From positions 434,001-498,000 of the forward strand of contig CAWCMS010000008.1 in NCBI GenBank assembly GCA_963796675.1: a stretch of DNA of 64,000 nt, written 5' to 3'. How positions within the stretch are numbered: the stretch's first letter is position 1; every line of letters begins with the position of its first letter. The DNA is from CAWCDJ01 sp963796675 (GTDB lineage: Bacteria; Acidobacteriota; Terriglobia; Bryobacterales; Bryobacteraceae). Positions 63,406 to 64,000 of this stretch are shown here, one piece after another. The notes under the pieces were generated by a model that worked only from the letters and a program-made list of their open reading frames with translations, was not told where the DNA came from and ran no database searches. The translations under genes and the position numbers were made by a program.

Positions 63406-64000
63406 TCAATCCGTAAGACGTCCGACGAAAGTAGTTGGTTGCGAACCGCCCCGCGACCGGAGGGCTACACAGAAAGTTTGCGCGTGCGCCTGGGCGGTCC
63501 TTTCGATCGGTTCGGCATATCCGCCCCCCAAAGTGACCACCAGGGGCGCGCCCAGGCTCGTTGCCCATCCGAACACGGTGGCGTCCCGTTCCCGCAGACC
63601 TTCGGCCGAGAGCCGCAGGCGGCCCAGGCGATCACCTTCCAGACCGTCCACACCCGATTGATAGAAAAGGATTTCCGCCCCAAAATCGCGTATAGCCGGA
63701 AACAGGCCGCCGAGCCTCTCCAGGTATTCTGCGTCGCCGGTTCCGTCGGCCAGCCCGATATCGATACGGCTGCGCTGCTTGTGAAACGGGAAGTTGTTCT
63801 CTCCGTGCATGGAGACGGTCAGGACGCGCGGGTCGTCCTCGAAGATGGCGGCGGTCCCATCGCCCTGGTGGACATCCAGGTCGATGACCGCGGCGCGGCG
63901 CCCGGCCGTGCGGATAGCGACCGCCAGATCGTTGAATACGCAGAATCCGGAGCCTTCCGCGCGGAAGGCATGGTGGGTGCCGCCGGCGAGATTGCCGCCG
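63406..64000 (-). CDS. Histone deacetylase family protein, C-terminal part
   Basis: The open frame continues through the window edge, so only the C-terminal 197 residues are seen. Family landmarks are GGTHHAFRAEGSGFCVFND (catalytic His pair and active-site loop), AVIDLDVHQGDGTAAIF (zinc ligands Asp and His), VSMHGENNFPF, FYQSGVDGLEGDRLGRL (third zinc ligand Asp) and LGGGYAEPIERTAQAHAQ (Gly-Gly-Gly-Tyr loop). These zinc enzymes deacetylate lysine, acetylpolyamines or acetoin-pathway substrates. The exact substrate is unclear. Confidence 0.93.
   Translation of the reverse strand, partial: GGNLAGGTHHAFRAEGSGFCVFNDLAVAIRTAGRRAAVIDLDVHQGDGTAAIFEDDPRVLTVSMHGENNFPFHKQRSRIDIGLADGTGDAEYLERLGGLFPAIRDFGAEILFYQSGVDGLEGDRLGRLRLSAEGLRERDATVFGWATSLGAPLVVTLGGGYAEPIERTAQAHAQTFCVALRSRGGSQPTTFVGRLTD

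Overview
The window looks like a chromosomal segment of an acidobacterium, most likely of the Solibacter/Bryobacter type. This is inferred from gene content and not from a marker tree. The supporting signs are high G+C, two full-length ADOP-type FtsX/MacB permeases, CarD, a DksA-Hfq-HflX operon, a caspase/DUF4384/TPR locus and a PQQ dehydrogenase attached to a cytochrome oxidase operon.

Layout. 0-9.9 kb: a TPR protein (partial), a large UPF0182 membrane protein, tRNA-Met, the operon dksA-orf-hfq-hflX, an ADOP permease, and a divergent MarR regulator with YceI. 9.9-27.4 kb: an accessory type VI secretion locus. It holds a PAAR-like DUF4280 protein, a DUF4384 protein, a TPR-caspase-TPR operon, two different TssK baseplate proteins flanking a repetitive tail-anchored protein, TssL, TssM and a membrane Ser/Thr kinase with an extracellular FGE-type domain. 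The sheath, Hcp, VgrG and ClpV genes are not in the window. 27.4-33.5 kb: ribokinase, DUF2062, a LiaF-like protein, a LytS/LytTR pair with overlapping 3' ends, CarD and a zinc-ribbon membrane protein. 33.6-39.8 kb: a tightly packed aa3-type oxidase operon (coxB, coxA, two coxC, coxD, a small CxxC protein, PQQ dehydrogenase).

39.8-43.75 kb: a lower-G+C island (radical SAM protein, TonB-C lipoprotein, small membrane proteins). It is bounded by two copies of a dehydrogenase tail plus a hairpin repeat. 43.8-52.3 kb: a second ADOP permease and a densely overlapping minus-strand operon (SpoIIE phosphatase, NnrDE, TsaE, FabI-like SDR, DinB, metallophosphoesterase). Single-base indels are dense up to about 50.9 kb and probably reflect poor sequence quality, because essential-type genes are hit. 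52.3-64 kb: a DAHP synthase gene behind what looks like a complete ribosome-mediated attenuator, then a hypothetical protein, an esterase, a glycine-zipper protein, an NtrC/histidine kinase pair, ribosomal protein S1, a membrane protein, a KAS II-type ketosynthase and a histone-deacetylase-family protein cut by the window edge.

The most notable find is the aromatic-amino-acid attenuator at 52500-52687. It has a 20-residue leader peptide with a Phe-Trp-Phe-Trp run, mutually exclusive antiterminator and terminator hairpins, and a DAHP synthase with an N-terminal regulatory domain downstream. Next in interest are the T6SS-linked tail-anchored protein, which carries about twelve EFTRMF-type repeats behind a kinase-N-lobe-like domain, and the bounded island at 39.8-43.75 kb.
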